Notes: generated by a model not told the origin, from the sequence alone. Counted from the stretch's first letter, positions 7,895-15,725 are shown. The stretch: DNA of 43,827 bases from an uncultured Alphaproteobacteria bacterium (GCA_937888635.1 CALARG010000064.1:1-43827); one strand, 5' to 3'. Made by a program: numbers and translations.

Positions 7895-7903
7895 AGGCGG
7901 GCT

Positions 7904-7977
7904 TGGGGCATAGTTTAATGGTAGAACTCCGGACTCTGACTCCGTCAGTGTTGGTTCGAATCCAGCTGCCCCAACCA
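7904..7977 (+). tRNA. tRNA-Gln (anticodon CTG)
   Basis: A 74-nt cloverleaf with encoded CCA. Acceptor TGGGGCA pairs with TGCCCCA; the D-stem is GTTT/GAAC; the anticodon loop is CTCTGAC, giving CTG (reads CAG); the T-loop is TTCGAAT and the discriminator A. The first anticodon-stem pair (27-43) is a C-T mismatch. The last 44 bases are duplicated exactly at 8123-8166, making this the intact copy at an integration site. Confidence 0.93.
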
Positions 7978-8122
7978 GGATTTTTACCGGAATTGAAATT
8001 TTTTTCATTTTTGGTGATTTTTTACATATTTTTTACATACGGTTTTTAGTCCGTTTGTCTGAAATTAAAAAATCGCAGAAATCCGGTGCAGACAGTGGGG
8101 CAGAAAAGTTCAGACCATTGTC
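7978..8122 (+). other. 145-bp spacer between tRNA-Gln and the copied tRNA 3' half
   Basis: No gene. It is AT-rich and contains the direct repeat TTTTTTACATA twice in tandem near 8018-8040 and a GTGCAGACAGTGGGGCAG stretch before the copy. In tRNA-targeting elements the space between the intact tRNA and the displaced 3' half holds the inserted DNA, so this could be a deletion remnant of a former island. That reading is inference. Confidence 0.45.
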
Positions 8123-8166
8123 CTCTGACTCCGTCAGTGTTGGTTCGAATCCAGCTGCCCCAACCA
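8123..8166 (+). repeat. 44-bp exact copy of the tRNA-Gln 3' half (att-like)
   Basis: Identical to 7934-7977, from the anticodon loop to CCA. The bases on both sides differ. This is the usual footprint of a tyrosine-recombinase element that integrated into the tRNA 3' end and displaced the old 3' half. The cassette array begins at its CAACCA end. Confidence 0.85.
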
Positions 8167-8232
8167 AGATTGACAAACCCGCCAGTAAAGGCGGGTTTTT
8201 GTTTGTTTTCTAATGTTTTGACCGAGTTCGAA
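8158..8232 (+). repeat. cassette-start repeat, copy 1 (includes terminator hairpin)
   Basis: 75 bp, nearly identical (about two differences) to 10173-10247. It runs from the tRNA-like end CCAACCAAGAT through the terminator CCCGCC/GGCGGG (8178-8195, then five T) to GACCGAGTTCGAA. Each copy is followed by a promoter and one gene. Confidence 0.85.
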
Positions 8233-8288
8233 TGTCGGAGTTTGGAAAACGATAAAAAATTGGCGATTTCGAACTTTTATGATATAAT
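8227..8288 (+). promoter_or_regulatory. cassette 1 promoter with paired TTCGAA boxes
   Basis: -35 TTGGCG (8260-8265), 17 bp, -10 TATAAT (8283-8288). Two TTCGAA palindromes lie at 8227-8232 and 8268-8273; the second is inside the spacer. Their 41-bp centre distance (about four helical turns) is nearly the same in cassette 2, which suggests operator sites for one regulator acting by looping. The regulator is not identified. Confidence 0.55.
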
Positions 8289-8313
8289 TCACAAGGCATA
8301 AAAGGTTTTGCTT

Positions 8314-10071
8314 ATGAATAAAGATTCTTTTCCTAAAACTGTTCGAGGGTTTTATTGGTTATGTTTAAAAACTTCGCCTTGGTATGTAGGGGCGCTATTT
8401 GTTTGTACGGTTTTGGGTAATACCCTTGAAATGATGTTTGAACCTTTGATTTCTAAATGGATGGTTGAAATATTTGAAAAAGCAGCAGATAAGAATTTTG
8501 ATGATATTGTGAGTTTGATGTGTTTAATGGTTGGAATGCTGTTGGCGATTCCTTTGTTAAATGCATTTAATAATTACTTGATCGGTATCAGACAGCAGAA
8601 ATTCAATCGCAAAAAACTGTATTTGCTTTATAAAAGGGTTTATGAAAACGATATTTCTTTCTTTTTAGATAAATCTAGTGGTCAGATAATGAGATATTCA
8701 GAGCAGGTGTCTGCTAGATTGCACGGCCTTACCGATGATTTTTGGGGAAAAATGATAGGAATTATACTTGGTTTTGCTTTAATCGTTGGTTCTATGTTTT
8801 CAATGAATATATGGTTTGTAGTTATTTTGTTGGGATACGGTATAACAAAATTGATTTGGGAATGGTCTTGGAATACCAAAGTATGCAAAAAGGAAATGGA
8901 AGAAACGCAAGAAAGTGCAATATACGAAGGTTTACGAAGTGATAGTTTGAATAATGCATTGGCTGTTAAATATTTTGCAAATAATAATTACGAAAATATG
9001 CATATTTATAAGGGGCGTAATAATCTGATTAAAATTATTCGTGATGTTTATTTCTTTAGACGCTGTGGTTGGTTGCCGATGGATATATTATGGGTAGCAG
9101 TTCGTGTATTCTTGTTGTTATTATGCTTCGTGTTTATACAAAAAGGGATGATTACTCTGGCGGATGGCGTATTTGTTATGACTTCTGCCGTGGCAATAAA
9201 TGGTGCGTTTTCTTCATTAAATGAGACATTGCAGGAGTATACCCAAGATCTTGCACAAGCCACAACGGCATATAACAATATAATTGCACCGATTACGATT
9301 ACCGATAAAGAAAATGCTAAAAACCTGAAAATCAAGAAAGCAACTGTTGATTTTAACAAGGTTTCATTTGCTTATGGTAAAAATCATATTTTCAATAACT
9401 TTAATCTGCACATAGATAATGCTGAAAAAGTAGGCATAGTTGGACTTTCTGGTGCTGGTAAAACCACTTTATGTAATTTATTGCTTCGTATGTATGATGT
9501 AGAGTCTGGTTCTATCAAGGTGGATGATATTGATATTCGTGATGTGACCCAAGAATCACTTCGTAAAAGCATATCTTTCGTTCCGCAAGAAGCAAATATG
9601 TTCAACAGAACTATCTATGAAAATATTAAATATGCACGACCAAATGCCACTCGTGCAGAAGTTATAAGTGCAGCAAAGAAGGCTCATATTCATGAATTTA
9701 TTATGAAATTACCAAAAGGTTATAATACATTGGTTGGTAATAATGGGATTAAATTATCTGGTGGTCAAAGACAAAGAATATCAATTGCTCGTGCTTTGTT
9801 AAAAAATGCACCAATATTGGTATTAGATGAAGCAACTTCTGCTCTTGATTCCCAAAATGAATTGATGATTCAGAAGTCATTGGCTAATGCTATGCATGGT
9901 AAAACTACATTGGTAATTGCACACAGATTATCCACATTAAGAAATATGGATAAGGTAATAGTTATTAAAAATGGAAAGATTATAGAAACAGGTTCTCATA
10001 AACAATTGCTTCGTCAAAATGGCGCATATAAGAAATTATGGGAATTACAAACTTCTGGTTTTGTATCGTAG
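8314..10071 (+). CDS. ABC exporter, fused permease-ATPase, cassette 1 cargo
   Basis: A 585-aa half-transporter: ~320 residues with about six membrane helices, then a nucleotide-binding domain with Walker A GLSGAGKTT (~378), Q-loop FVPQEA, signature LSGGQRQR (~481), Walker B ILVLDEAT (~504) and AHRLST. The start chosen is ATG 8314 with AAAGG 8 bases upstream; an in-frame TTG at 8308 is too close to it. Base and codon use (AT-rich third positions, AGA arginine) differs from most core genes here, in keeping with acquisition by transfer. It stands alone between the cassette start repeat and the 3' repeat at 10083. It shares its overall plan with the exporter at 3615-5399. Substrate unknown; drug, toxin or peptide efflux is plausible. 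Confidence 0.92.
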   Translation: MNKDSFPKTVRGFYWLCLKTSPWYVGALFVCTVLGNTLEMMFEPLISKWMVEIFEKAADKNFDDIVSLMCLMVGMLLAIPLLNAFNNYLIGIRQQKFNRKKLYLLYKRVYENDISFFLDKSSGQIMRYSEQVSARLHGLTDDFWGKMIGIILGFALIVGSMFSMNIWFVVILLGYGITKLIWEWSWNTKVCKKEMEETQESAIYEGLRSDSLNNALAVKYFANNNYENMHIYKGRNNLIKIIRDVYFFRRCGWLPMDILWVAVRVFLLLLCFVFIQKGMITLADGVFVMTSAVAINGAFSSLNETLQEYTQDLAQATTAYNNIIAPITITDKENAKNLKIKKATVDFNKVSFAYGKNHIFNNFNLHIDNAEKVGIVGLSGAGKTTLCNLLLRMYDVESGSIKVDDIDIRDVTQESLRKSISFVPQEANMFNRTIYENIKYARPNATRAEVISAAKKAHIHEFIMKLPKGYNTLVGNNGIKLSGGQRQRISIARALLKNAPILVLDEATSALDSQNELMIQKSLANAMHGKTTLVIAHRLSTLRNMDKVIVIKNGKIIETGSHKQLLRQNGAYKKLWELQTSGFVS

Positions 10072-10082
10072 AGTAAAAATTC

Positions 10083-10181
10083 TTAATATAAATTCGGTAG
10101 ATTTAATTTGTCTTTCACTCTATTAATTTCTTGTCTTATTTCTAACAATTCGGCCCGCGAACTGCCCCTCGAGCCCAACCA
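10083..10181 (+). repeat. cassette 3' tail, copy 1 (holds minus-strand SRAELLEI coding remnant)
   Basis: The last 57 bp, ending in CCAACCA, align without gaps to 11236-11292, the tail of cassette 2. Read on the minus strand both encode a related peptide (SSRAELLEIRQEIN here), so the repeat may be the conserved end of an old gene or a recombination site. About one third of positions differ, so it is older than the 75-bp start repeat. Confidence 0.6.
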
Positions 10182-10247
10182 AGATAGACAAGCCCGCCAG
10201 TAAAGGCGGGTTTTTGTTTGTTTTCTAATGTTTTGACCGAGTTCGAA
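10173..10247 (+). repeat. cassette-start repeat, copy 2 (includes terminator hairpin)
   Basis: Second copy of the 75-bp repeat at 8158-8232: CCCAACCAAGAT, the same CCCGCC/GGCGGG hairpin with T-run, and GACCGAGTTCGAA. It marks the junction between cassette 1 and cassette 2 and can terminate transcription coming from the exporter gene. Confidence 0.85.
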
Positions 10248-10305
10248 AGTTAAAAAAATAGAAAACAACAAAAAACTATCGTTTTCGAACTCTTTATGAT
10301 ATACT
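10239..10305 (+). promoter_or_regulatory. cassette 2 promoter with paired TTCGAA boxes
   Basis: GAGTTCGAA (10239-10247) and its inverted counterpart TTCGAACTC (10284-10292) flank a 36-bp A-rich stretch. The -10 box is TATACT (10300-10305); the -35 position (TATCGT) is poor, so an activator or the TTCGAA-binding protein may be needed. The plan equals that of cassette 1. Confidence 0.5.
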
Positions 10306-10330
10306 TTTAGGTAGTGGATAAGGAAAAAAA

Positions 10331-11191
10331 ATGGTTTTGAGAATAAATTTTCCCAAAAAAAAAGAAAATAAAGAGGAATTTAACTTTAGTCGTGTTTATA
10401 TTGAAATAAAACTAAAATACATAAATCTTAGGCAAGCAGATTTTCCAGAAAGCAGAATTGTTGATAAAAACTGGTCTACAAATGCTGAAATTCCACATCA
10501 CGGTATGTCTATTGAACAAAATGGTGATTGGAATTATCACAAATCCCCGATTGTAAAACATAATATACTTGATTATAAAATTTTTCCAAAATATAGAATT
10601 TCGCTTAATTGTGTTGCTAATGGAAACTTGTTTTTAGCATTAGATGAATATTTTTCTCTGGGGAAAATAAACGGAAAGGTTGTAAGAAGTAATCCAGTCA
10701 ACGGTTATTACAAAACTCCTAGACGTGGAGATGATAACATGTGGTTGACACGTTCAGATCCAGTTACTCTCTATTTTATGGAAGAAGTAGATAACCAATT
10801 GATTGAAGATATAAAGGAAATTACTAAACCATATAGAAACCCTATAAAAACACCCGAAACGGATAAAGTTTTTGCACAAGGACAATTAAAAGACGCGGAA
10901 TGGATGTCGTATTCAAAAGAGAGCCAACCAGAAGATTTAGTAAAACTTATGAAAAGAGCGGAAAATTTAAATCCAGACTTAGCACGTGAGATTCATATGT
11001 ATGCAAAAGCCGATGGAATATCAGTAATAAACGAAAAGGGTAAAATTAAGTCTCTTGTTGAAGGAGATGTTTATACACGATTATTTAGAATAAGTGCGGG
11101 GCAATATTACGCGATCAACGAATATGTTGATGAATATGAACGAACACATTCTAGATTGCGAATAGGTCGTGGGCTTAATATAGATAGATAA
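10331..11191 (+). CDS. unknown 286-aa protein, cassette 2 cargo
   Basis: I do not recognise this protein. It is soluble, without signal peptide or membrane segment, Lys-rich at the start (PKKKENKEE), with a beta-rich first half (VYIEIKLKYINL, YKIFPKYRISLN) and a helical second half (EDLVKLMKRAENLNPDLAREI) followed by a charged C-terminus. No catalytic motif is evident. TAAGGA lies before the ATG at suitable distance. Very AT-rich codon use sets it apart from the core genes. As a single gene behind a regulated promoter in a cassette with recombination-like ends, it could be a defence, toxin or regulatory protein; nothing in the sequence decides this. Confidence 0.75.
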   Translation: MVLRINFPKKKENKEEFNFSRVYIEIKLKYINLRQADFPESRIVDKNWSTNAEIPHHGMSIEQNGDWNYHKSPIVKHNILDYKIFPKYRISLNCVANGNLFLALDEYFSLGKINGKVVRSNPVNGYYKTPRRGDDNMWLTRSDPVTLYFMEEVDNQLIEDIKEITKPYRNPIKTPETDKVFAQGQLKDAEWMSYSKESQPEDLVKLMKRAENLNPDLAREIHMYAKADGISVINEKGKIKSLVEGDVYTRLFRISAGQYYAINEYVDEYERTHSRLRIGRGLNIDR

Positions 11192-11199
11192 TGTTGTGC

Positions 11200-11292
11200 G
11201 ATATGATTTATTAGATTTGTTCCCTCTTGAACTCATCAATTTCTTGTCCGATTTCCATCAATTCGGCTCGCGAATTGCACAGATAGCACAAC
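11200..11292 (+). repeat. cassette 3' tail, copy 2 (minus-strand SRAELMEI remnant)
   Basis: Homologue of 10083-10181. The minus-strand reading is NSRAELMEIGQEIDEFKRE and then a stop. It ends in GCACAACCA at 11284-11292, after which a third, diverged cassette-like start follows. Confidence 0.6.
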
Positions 11293-11466
11293 CAAAATTC
11301 AAACGCCCTGTGTGGGCGTTTTAATTTTTGTTTGTGGTGTGATAGTTTGATAGTGTGCAACAATAATTTGTTGCCTGGTTTGATAAGCGTTGTGCGCTAA
11401 AACCGTCAGGAATGCCCCACAGCCGGCACCTGTGCCGAGCGAGGGAATCAGCTGCCCCAACTAAGA
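11284..11466 (+). other. gene-less third cassette start and degenerate tRNA-Gln 3' end
   Basis: Directly after CACAACCA comes an AAACGCCC/GGGCGTTT terminator hairpin (11301-11321) and TTTTTGTTTG, copying the plan CAACCA-hairpin-TTTTTGTTTG of the two real cassette starts with different bases. No gene follows. CCGTCAG (11403-11409) and GAATCAGCTGCCCCAACTA (11445-11463) match pieces of the tRNA-Gln 3' half, with an insertion between, and look like the far end of the island. The rest up to the ssb terminator shows nothing recognisable. Confidence 0.5.
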
Positions 11467-11572
11467 ATTTAACCCGCCGAATGGCGGGGCATCACAGGAT
11501 GATGATAGAGTGCGTGACAATTAGTATTGGCGCCATTGGTATGACAGAGAGATTTGAATAGTAATTGACTTT

Positions 11573-11603
11573 GAAAAAAAATCCCGCGGTTGCGGGATTT
11601 TTT
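11573..11603 (-). terminator. terminator of ssb
   Basis: A 7-bp stem ATCCCGC/GCGGGAT with an A-run on one side and a T-run on the other, so it can work in both directions. It begins directly after the ssb stop codon. Confidence 0.8.
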
Positions 11604-11604
11604 A

Positions 11605-12060
11605 TTAAAATGGAATGTCATCACCGATGTCAGCTACAGATATTTCTTCACGTGGGGCAGATGATGGGGCGGCGGCTGTATATTCAGAACCTGCGCCATC
11701 CATTGTCTTGGCACCTGACAGGATTACCATCTGGCCACCAAATGGATTCAGGACAACTTCGGTTGTGAAAACATCAGCACCGCTTTGGTTTTGCCATTTG
11801 CGTGTGCGCAATGACCCTTCTAGATATAATTTTGTGCCTTTTTGCAGCATGCGTTCTGCAACCTCTACCAGATTGGGGTTAAAGATTACAACGCGATGCC
11901 ATTCGGTTTGTTCTTTCTGTTCGCCGGTGGTGCGGTCGCGCCATCTGTCAGATGTTGCCAGTGAAAAACTGACCACTTTTTGGCCGCTGCCCATTGTGCG
12001 GACCTGGGGTTCTTGGCCAATGTTGCCGACCAAGATGACTTTATTAATACTTCCTGCCAT
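11605..12060 (-). CDS. ssb: single-stranded DNA-binding protein
   Basis: A 151-aa protein. Residues 1-110 form the OB-fold (NKVILVGNIGQEP, VSFSLATSDRW, EWHRVVIFN, LYLEGSLRTRKW). A Gly/Ala/Ser-rich linker leads to the acidic tip GDDIPF, which binds partner proteins such as RecO, PriA and exonuclease I. It forms tetramers on ssDNA in replication, recombination and repair. Length and layout are typical of proteobacterial SSB. It is transcribed alone, ending at a terminator on its 3' side; the far end of the tRNA-Gln island lies just beyond. Confidence 0.97.
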   Translation of the reverse strand: MAGSINKVILVGNIGQEPQVRTMGSGQKVVSFSLATSDRWRDRTTGEQKEQTEWHRVVIFNPNLVEVAERMLQKGTKLYLEGSLRTRKWQNQSGADVFTTEVVLNPFGGQMVILSGAKTMDGAGSEYTAAAPSSAPREEISVADIGDDIPF

Positions 12061-12148
12061 GTCACTTTCCTTTGTTTGTTTTATTTATCTATGTTTGGAT
12101 TTGACCAATAAAGTATTAAAAAAGCAAGGTGTTTTTATCGTTTTTCAA

Positions 12149-14017
12149 TTAAAAAATTATTTTGCCGTGGGCAATGGCGTAAAATTCATCGGTGCCGTAT
12201 GGATTGTCTACAAAGCCAGTGGTTAAAAATTTATATGATGCGTTGATTTCAAATGCCGGCGTGTCAGTCAGTGCGATTTTTTGGCGTGTAAAGATATATT
12301 CGCCATTATTGCGACGACCATTCGGCGTGTCCAGGTACATATTGCCGGAAATTATTGTTTCAGGTGTGCCGATGGACAGGCTGAAATCTTGGTATTTTGC
12401 ACCAATCTTAGCAGATGCGGTTGTTATGTTGGAAAATCCGCTTATCATTGATTCGGCAGATGCGGTTGGGTGTGTAAATCCGATTTTTGTATCGTGGAAC
12501 AGATTTAATTTACCGATATTAATGTCGTTCTTGAATCCGATAAAACTGGTCAGGCTGTCTGTGTTGTTGGCCAAGAATCCGGTGCCCTGAAACAGGTTTG
12601 ATTGTTTGAATCCGAATTCAATATTTCCAATTTGTATGCCCATTGCGTTGTTATCGGTCAGGTATTCGTGGGCAATGCCGCGATTCTTTACATGAATGTT
12701 ATCATTTAGTTTTGTGTCAAAGGCACGGCCAAAACTGTCAACAAATGAAAATTTGATGTTTGCAGATTTAATTTTGTGTCCGACGGGACCAACAACATGT
12801 GCGGTGCGCAGGGCAACAGGGGTGCCATTGGTTAATGGTACCAGTGCTGTGCCCACAGGGCGTGTGGCGCGTTCCAGGTCCAGCATACCGTGACCGTATA
12901 CCCGGTCAATTCCTGCGTCGCCCAGATCGCGCGCAGTTGTGAACAGCAGTTGTGTGATTTCTGGGGATTTCATATATGGGAATGCTTCGCGAATTACGGC
13001 AATGGCGGCGGATACGATTGGGGCGGCAAAACTGGTGCCGTCCAGTAATATATCTGTTTTTGGTGTGTCCAGTGCAACGCCAGGGGCTGTTATGCAATAG
13101 TTCTGGGTGATGCCACATTCGTTGCTGAAATCGGCCAGGGATTGGGTCGTGCTGTCCCAGGCAACGACATTTACAAAGTGGCCCGCCAGTTCGTTTACAT
13201 GCAGGGGCAGGGCAGACAGGGCGTTTGATTCGGAATTATATCCATTGCCGGCGGCCCAGACAAAAATAGCATCGTTTTGTTGACTGGCACTGATTAAGGA
13301 GTTCACAAATGCAGGGCTGGTCACATTTATCATATGCTGGCGGTTCTTGATTTGTGCGGCGGATATGTTTGTGATTTCCCAACTGAAATTATATATGTTT
13401 GCATTTTGGTATGTGGCGGTGTTTATCGTTTCGCCAATTTGACTGAATGAATAAAAGTTTTTGTCGCGATCTGCAACCTGATATGATGTGACAGATGCGT
13501 TTGGTGCAATCAGTCCAGATGACAGGTATGCAACATTGCCACCGTGCCATGTGTTCTTGCCAAAATCAAATACTGCGATGTTTGAACCGGCACCCGTATA
13601 GCCACGCGCCAGGGAATATGCAACGCGTATATCATTGTACTGGTTCCCGTTGCGAATGTATTCGGCATTATCAAATTGCTTTTCCAGTGCTGACAGGTCA
13701 ACATCTGCGCCAACCATATTATAATGTGTTTGTACGGTTGGCATTGCCTGATTTGTTGGGGCAGGCTGAGAAGATGCGTCGCCATCAGATGAGGTCAGGC
13801 CCAATACTGCAACTGTGCCACCGACCAATGCGGCAACGCCACCAGTAATTGTTGCGGCAGATGCAAAGGAAAATTTGCTGTCTGTGCCTGATTCTGTTGC
13901 GCACTTGTCAGGGTTATAGCGACGATACATTTCATTGTCGCAATTGTTTGCCATGGCAGGCATCGCACTAATCAGTGCGCAAGATAAAAGCGATAAAAAT
14001 CTGTTGTATGCCTTCAT
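12149..14017 (-). CDS. exported subtilisin-family (S8) serine protease with C-terminal barrel-like region
   Basis: A 622-aa protein from ATG 14017, chosen because AGGGGAAA lies just upstream and a signal peptide follows (MKAYNRFLSLLSCALIS...AMA). A Gly/Ala-rich hydrophobic stretch follows at about residues 45-70. The catalytic domain spans ~130-390: Asp in VFDFGK (~149), His in WHGGN (~158), oxyanion Asn in WAAGNG (~257) and Ser in DGTSFAAP (~329). From ~400 on, alternating beta strands end in ...HGKIIF, with a terminal Phe typical of outer-membrane barrels, so it may be an autotransporter-like cell-surface protease. The barrel is shorter than the classic ~270 residues, so surface anchoring is inference. 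It is divergent from recO. Confidence 0.85.
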   Translation of the reverse strand: MKAYNRFLSLLSCALISAMPAMANNCDNEMYRRYNPDKCATESGTDSKFSFASAATITGGVAALVGGTVAVLGLTSSDGDASSQPAPTNQAMPTVQTHYNMVGADVDLSALEKQFDNAEYIRNGNQYNDIRVAYSLARGYTGAGSNIAVFDFGKNTWHGGNVAYLSSGLIAPNASVTSYQVADRDKNFYSFSQIGETINTATYQNANIYNFSWEITNISAAQIKNRQHMINVTSPAFVNSLISASQQNDAIFVWAAGNGYNSESNALSALPLHVNELAGHFVNVVAWDSTTQSLADFSNECGITQNYCITAPGVALDTPKTDILLDGTSFAAPIVSAAIAVIREAFPYMKSPEITQLLFTTARDLGDAGIDRVYGHGMLDLERATRPVGTALVPLTNGTPVALRTAHVVGPVGHKIKSANIKFSFVDSFGRAFDTKLNDNIHVKNRGIAHEYLTDNNAMGIQIGNIEFGFKQSNLFQGTGFLANNTDSLTSFIGFKNDINIGKLNLFHDTKIGFTHPTASAESMISGFSNITTASAKIGAKYQDFSLSIGTPETIISGNMYLDTPNGRRNNGEYIFTRQKIALTDTPAFEINASYKFLTTGFVDNPYGTDEFYAIAHGKIIF

Positions 14018-14111
14018 AGTTTCCCCTGTGTGCGTGACACATAATATGCCCACACACTATTAATATAGTACAAATGAACAGTTTGTCAATTGTTTTGGGT
14101 GAAATGTGTTA

Positions 14112-14140
14112 TTGATTTGTTGGGGTGGGGTTTTTATAAT
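14112..14140 (+). promoter_or_regulatory. recO promoter giving a nearly leaderless mRNA
   Basis: TTGATT (14112-14117), 17 bp, TATAAT (14135-14140). The expected transcript start (~14147) is about 3 bases before the recO ATG at 14150, and no Shine-Dalgarno is present. Confidence 0.65.
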
Positions 14141-14149
14141 TGGGCTGAT

Positions 14150-14800
14150 ATGAAAATAGAAACATCTGGTGTTTTAATTGCATTGCATCCGTTTAATGAA
14201 CGGGATTGTGTTGCGCGTGTATTTACGCCTGATTGCGGGGTGCTGGTTGGGATGATGCGTGGCGCGGCGGTTGCCAAGAAAAATCGCCCAATGATTGGTC
14301 AGTATGGAAATGTTTCATGGGGTGCGCGTTTGGATTCCCAGTTGGGGGTGTTTCACTGGGATGCAGAAAAAAACCTGACTGCGCAGATAATAATGAATCC
14401 ACGGGCGCTGTTGTGTATGAATACTGCGTTTGAAATTTTGCAAAATCTGTTGCCTGAACGCGAAGCCTATCCGATTCTTTATTCTGAAACACTGGGGTTG
14501 TTGAATAAATTATCCGTTGGTGATGTGAATGCATATTTGGGGTGGGAAATTATTTTGTTGCGTGAATTGGGCTATGCGTTGGATTTGACGAGCTGTGCGG
14601 GGTGTGGCGCGGTAAATGGATTGGCGTATATATCCCCACGAACAGGACGGGCGGTTTGCGCAGGCTGTGGCGCGCCATATGCAGATAAACTGTATAAATT
14701 GCCAATAAATCTGGGGGTGACAGGGCGTTTCTTGGAAAGTGTTTGTGTGGCCCAGGGTGGGCAAATGCCAGTAATGCGAAAAATGTTAAAGATTGATTAA
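14150..14800 (+). CDS. recO: DNA repair protein RecO
   Basis: A 216-aa protein with an N-terminal OB-fold (TSGVLIALHPFNERDCVARVFTP) and a helical domain carrying the zinc site CAGC...CAGC (first pair at ~148). RecO anneals ssDNA and loads RecA onto SSB-coated gaps together with RecR. It is slightly shorter than many RecO proteins (~240 aa). The start is set at MKIETSG because a perfect -10 box ends only 9 bases upstream of that ATG. Its functional partner ssb is encoded about 2 kb away on the other strand. Confidence 0.93.
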   Translation: MKIETSGVLIALHPFNERDCVARVFTPDCGVLVGMMRGAAVAKKNRPMIGQYGNVSWGARLDSQLGVFHWDAEKNLTAQIIMNPRALLCMNTAFEILQNLLPEREAYPILYSETLGLLNKLSVGDVNAYLGWEIILLRELGYALDLTSCAGCGAVNGLAYISPRTGRAVCAGCGAPYADKLYKLPINLGVTGRFLESVCVAQGGQMPVMRKMLKID

Positions 14801-14878
14801 GATTTTGCACATTTATTCCTTGCCATTTTTTTAAAATTTGCTATTGTAAAATTCGTTCAACATAAGAAGGAGAAAATC

Positions 14879-15703
14879 ATGACTTGGACAATTTTGGTAC
14901 TGGTACTGGGTATCGCATTGTACATGTTCGGTGGCATGATGCTGAAGCATGATGCAAAAAAACCGGCAATGGGTGCGAAATTGGTTAAAAAAGCAATCAA
15001 AGTTATTGCAATTATTATGGTTGCAGGCAGTGTTTGCCGTCTGTATGTGCCATATTATTTGACAAGTGTAAATCCTGCAATCATCCAGGAAATGGTTGAA
15101 GCAATGCAGGCACAACTGAATGAAGAAAAGAACAAGGCTGTTCGTGAATATGTTCGCAATCATGCAGATGAAATGATGGCAGATGCACTAGTCTTGGGTA
15201 ATCCAGAAGCGAAAAAGACAATCTATGTCTGGACAGCGGCTTCTTGTGGCTATTGCCGTCGTGTTCATGGCGAATTGTCCAGCGTATTGGCAGAACGTGA
15301 TGATGTTCGCGTTGTGTTGAAAAACTTCTCTATCCATGGTGTGATGTCTGATGGCCCAGCACGCGCAATGATTGCTGCGAAAATGCAGGATCCAGCCAAG
15401 GCTGCAAAGTTCGCAGATATTGTGTTCACACGTGAATATCGCCCAGAAGGCAAAATTGAAGATCAGGATAAATTGGCAGCAGCAATTGAAAAGAACCTGA
15501 TGAAATTTGCAACAGAGGCAGGTTTGGATACAGCAAAACTGAAAGAAGATATGAAAAGCGCAACAGTTGCCCGTGAATTGGTTAATGTTCGTGAATTGGC
15601 GAATCGTTTTGAAATCACAGGTACACCTTTCTTGATTATCGGCGAAGAAGCATTCCCAGGTGCAATCCCAGCTGAACAAATCAAGGCAGCGTTGGATAAA
15701 TAA
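14879..15703 (+). CDS. membrane-anchored DsbA/Com1-like thiol-disulfide oxidoreductase
   Basis: A 274-aa protein. Two hydrophobic helices lie at residues ~3-22 and ~38-58, then a coiled, charged segment, then a DsbA-type thioredoxin fold (~95-274) with active site CGYC (~123-126) and a cis-Pro loop GTPFLIIG. It resembles the Com1/BdbD group, which oxidises or isomerises disulfides in envelope proteins. The abundance of Cys-rich secreted proteins in this window gives it obvious clients; that link is inference. AGAAGGAGAAAATC before the ATG is a strong ribosome-binding site. A possible promoter TTGCCA-16-TATTGT precedes it. Confidence 0.88.
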   Translation: MTWTILVLVLGIALYMFGGMMLKHDAKKPAMGAKLVKKAIKVIAIIMVAGSVCRLYVPYYLTSVNPAIIQEMVEAMQAQLNEEKNKAVREYVRNHADEMMADALVLGNPEAKKTIYVWTAASCGYCRRVHGELSSVLAERDDVRVVLKNFSIHGVMSDGPARAMIAAKMQDPAKAAKFADIVFTREYRPEGKIEDQDKLAAAIEKNLMKFATEAGLDTAKLKEDMKSATVARELVNVRELANRFEITGTPFLIIGEEAFPGAIPAEQIKAALDK

Positions 15704-15725
15704 TTATTCAGTTATCAGTAATAAA

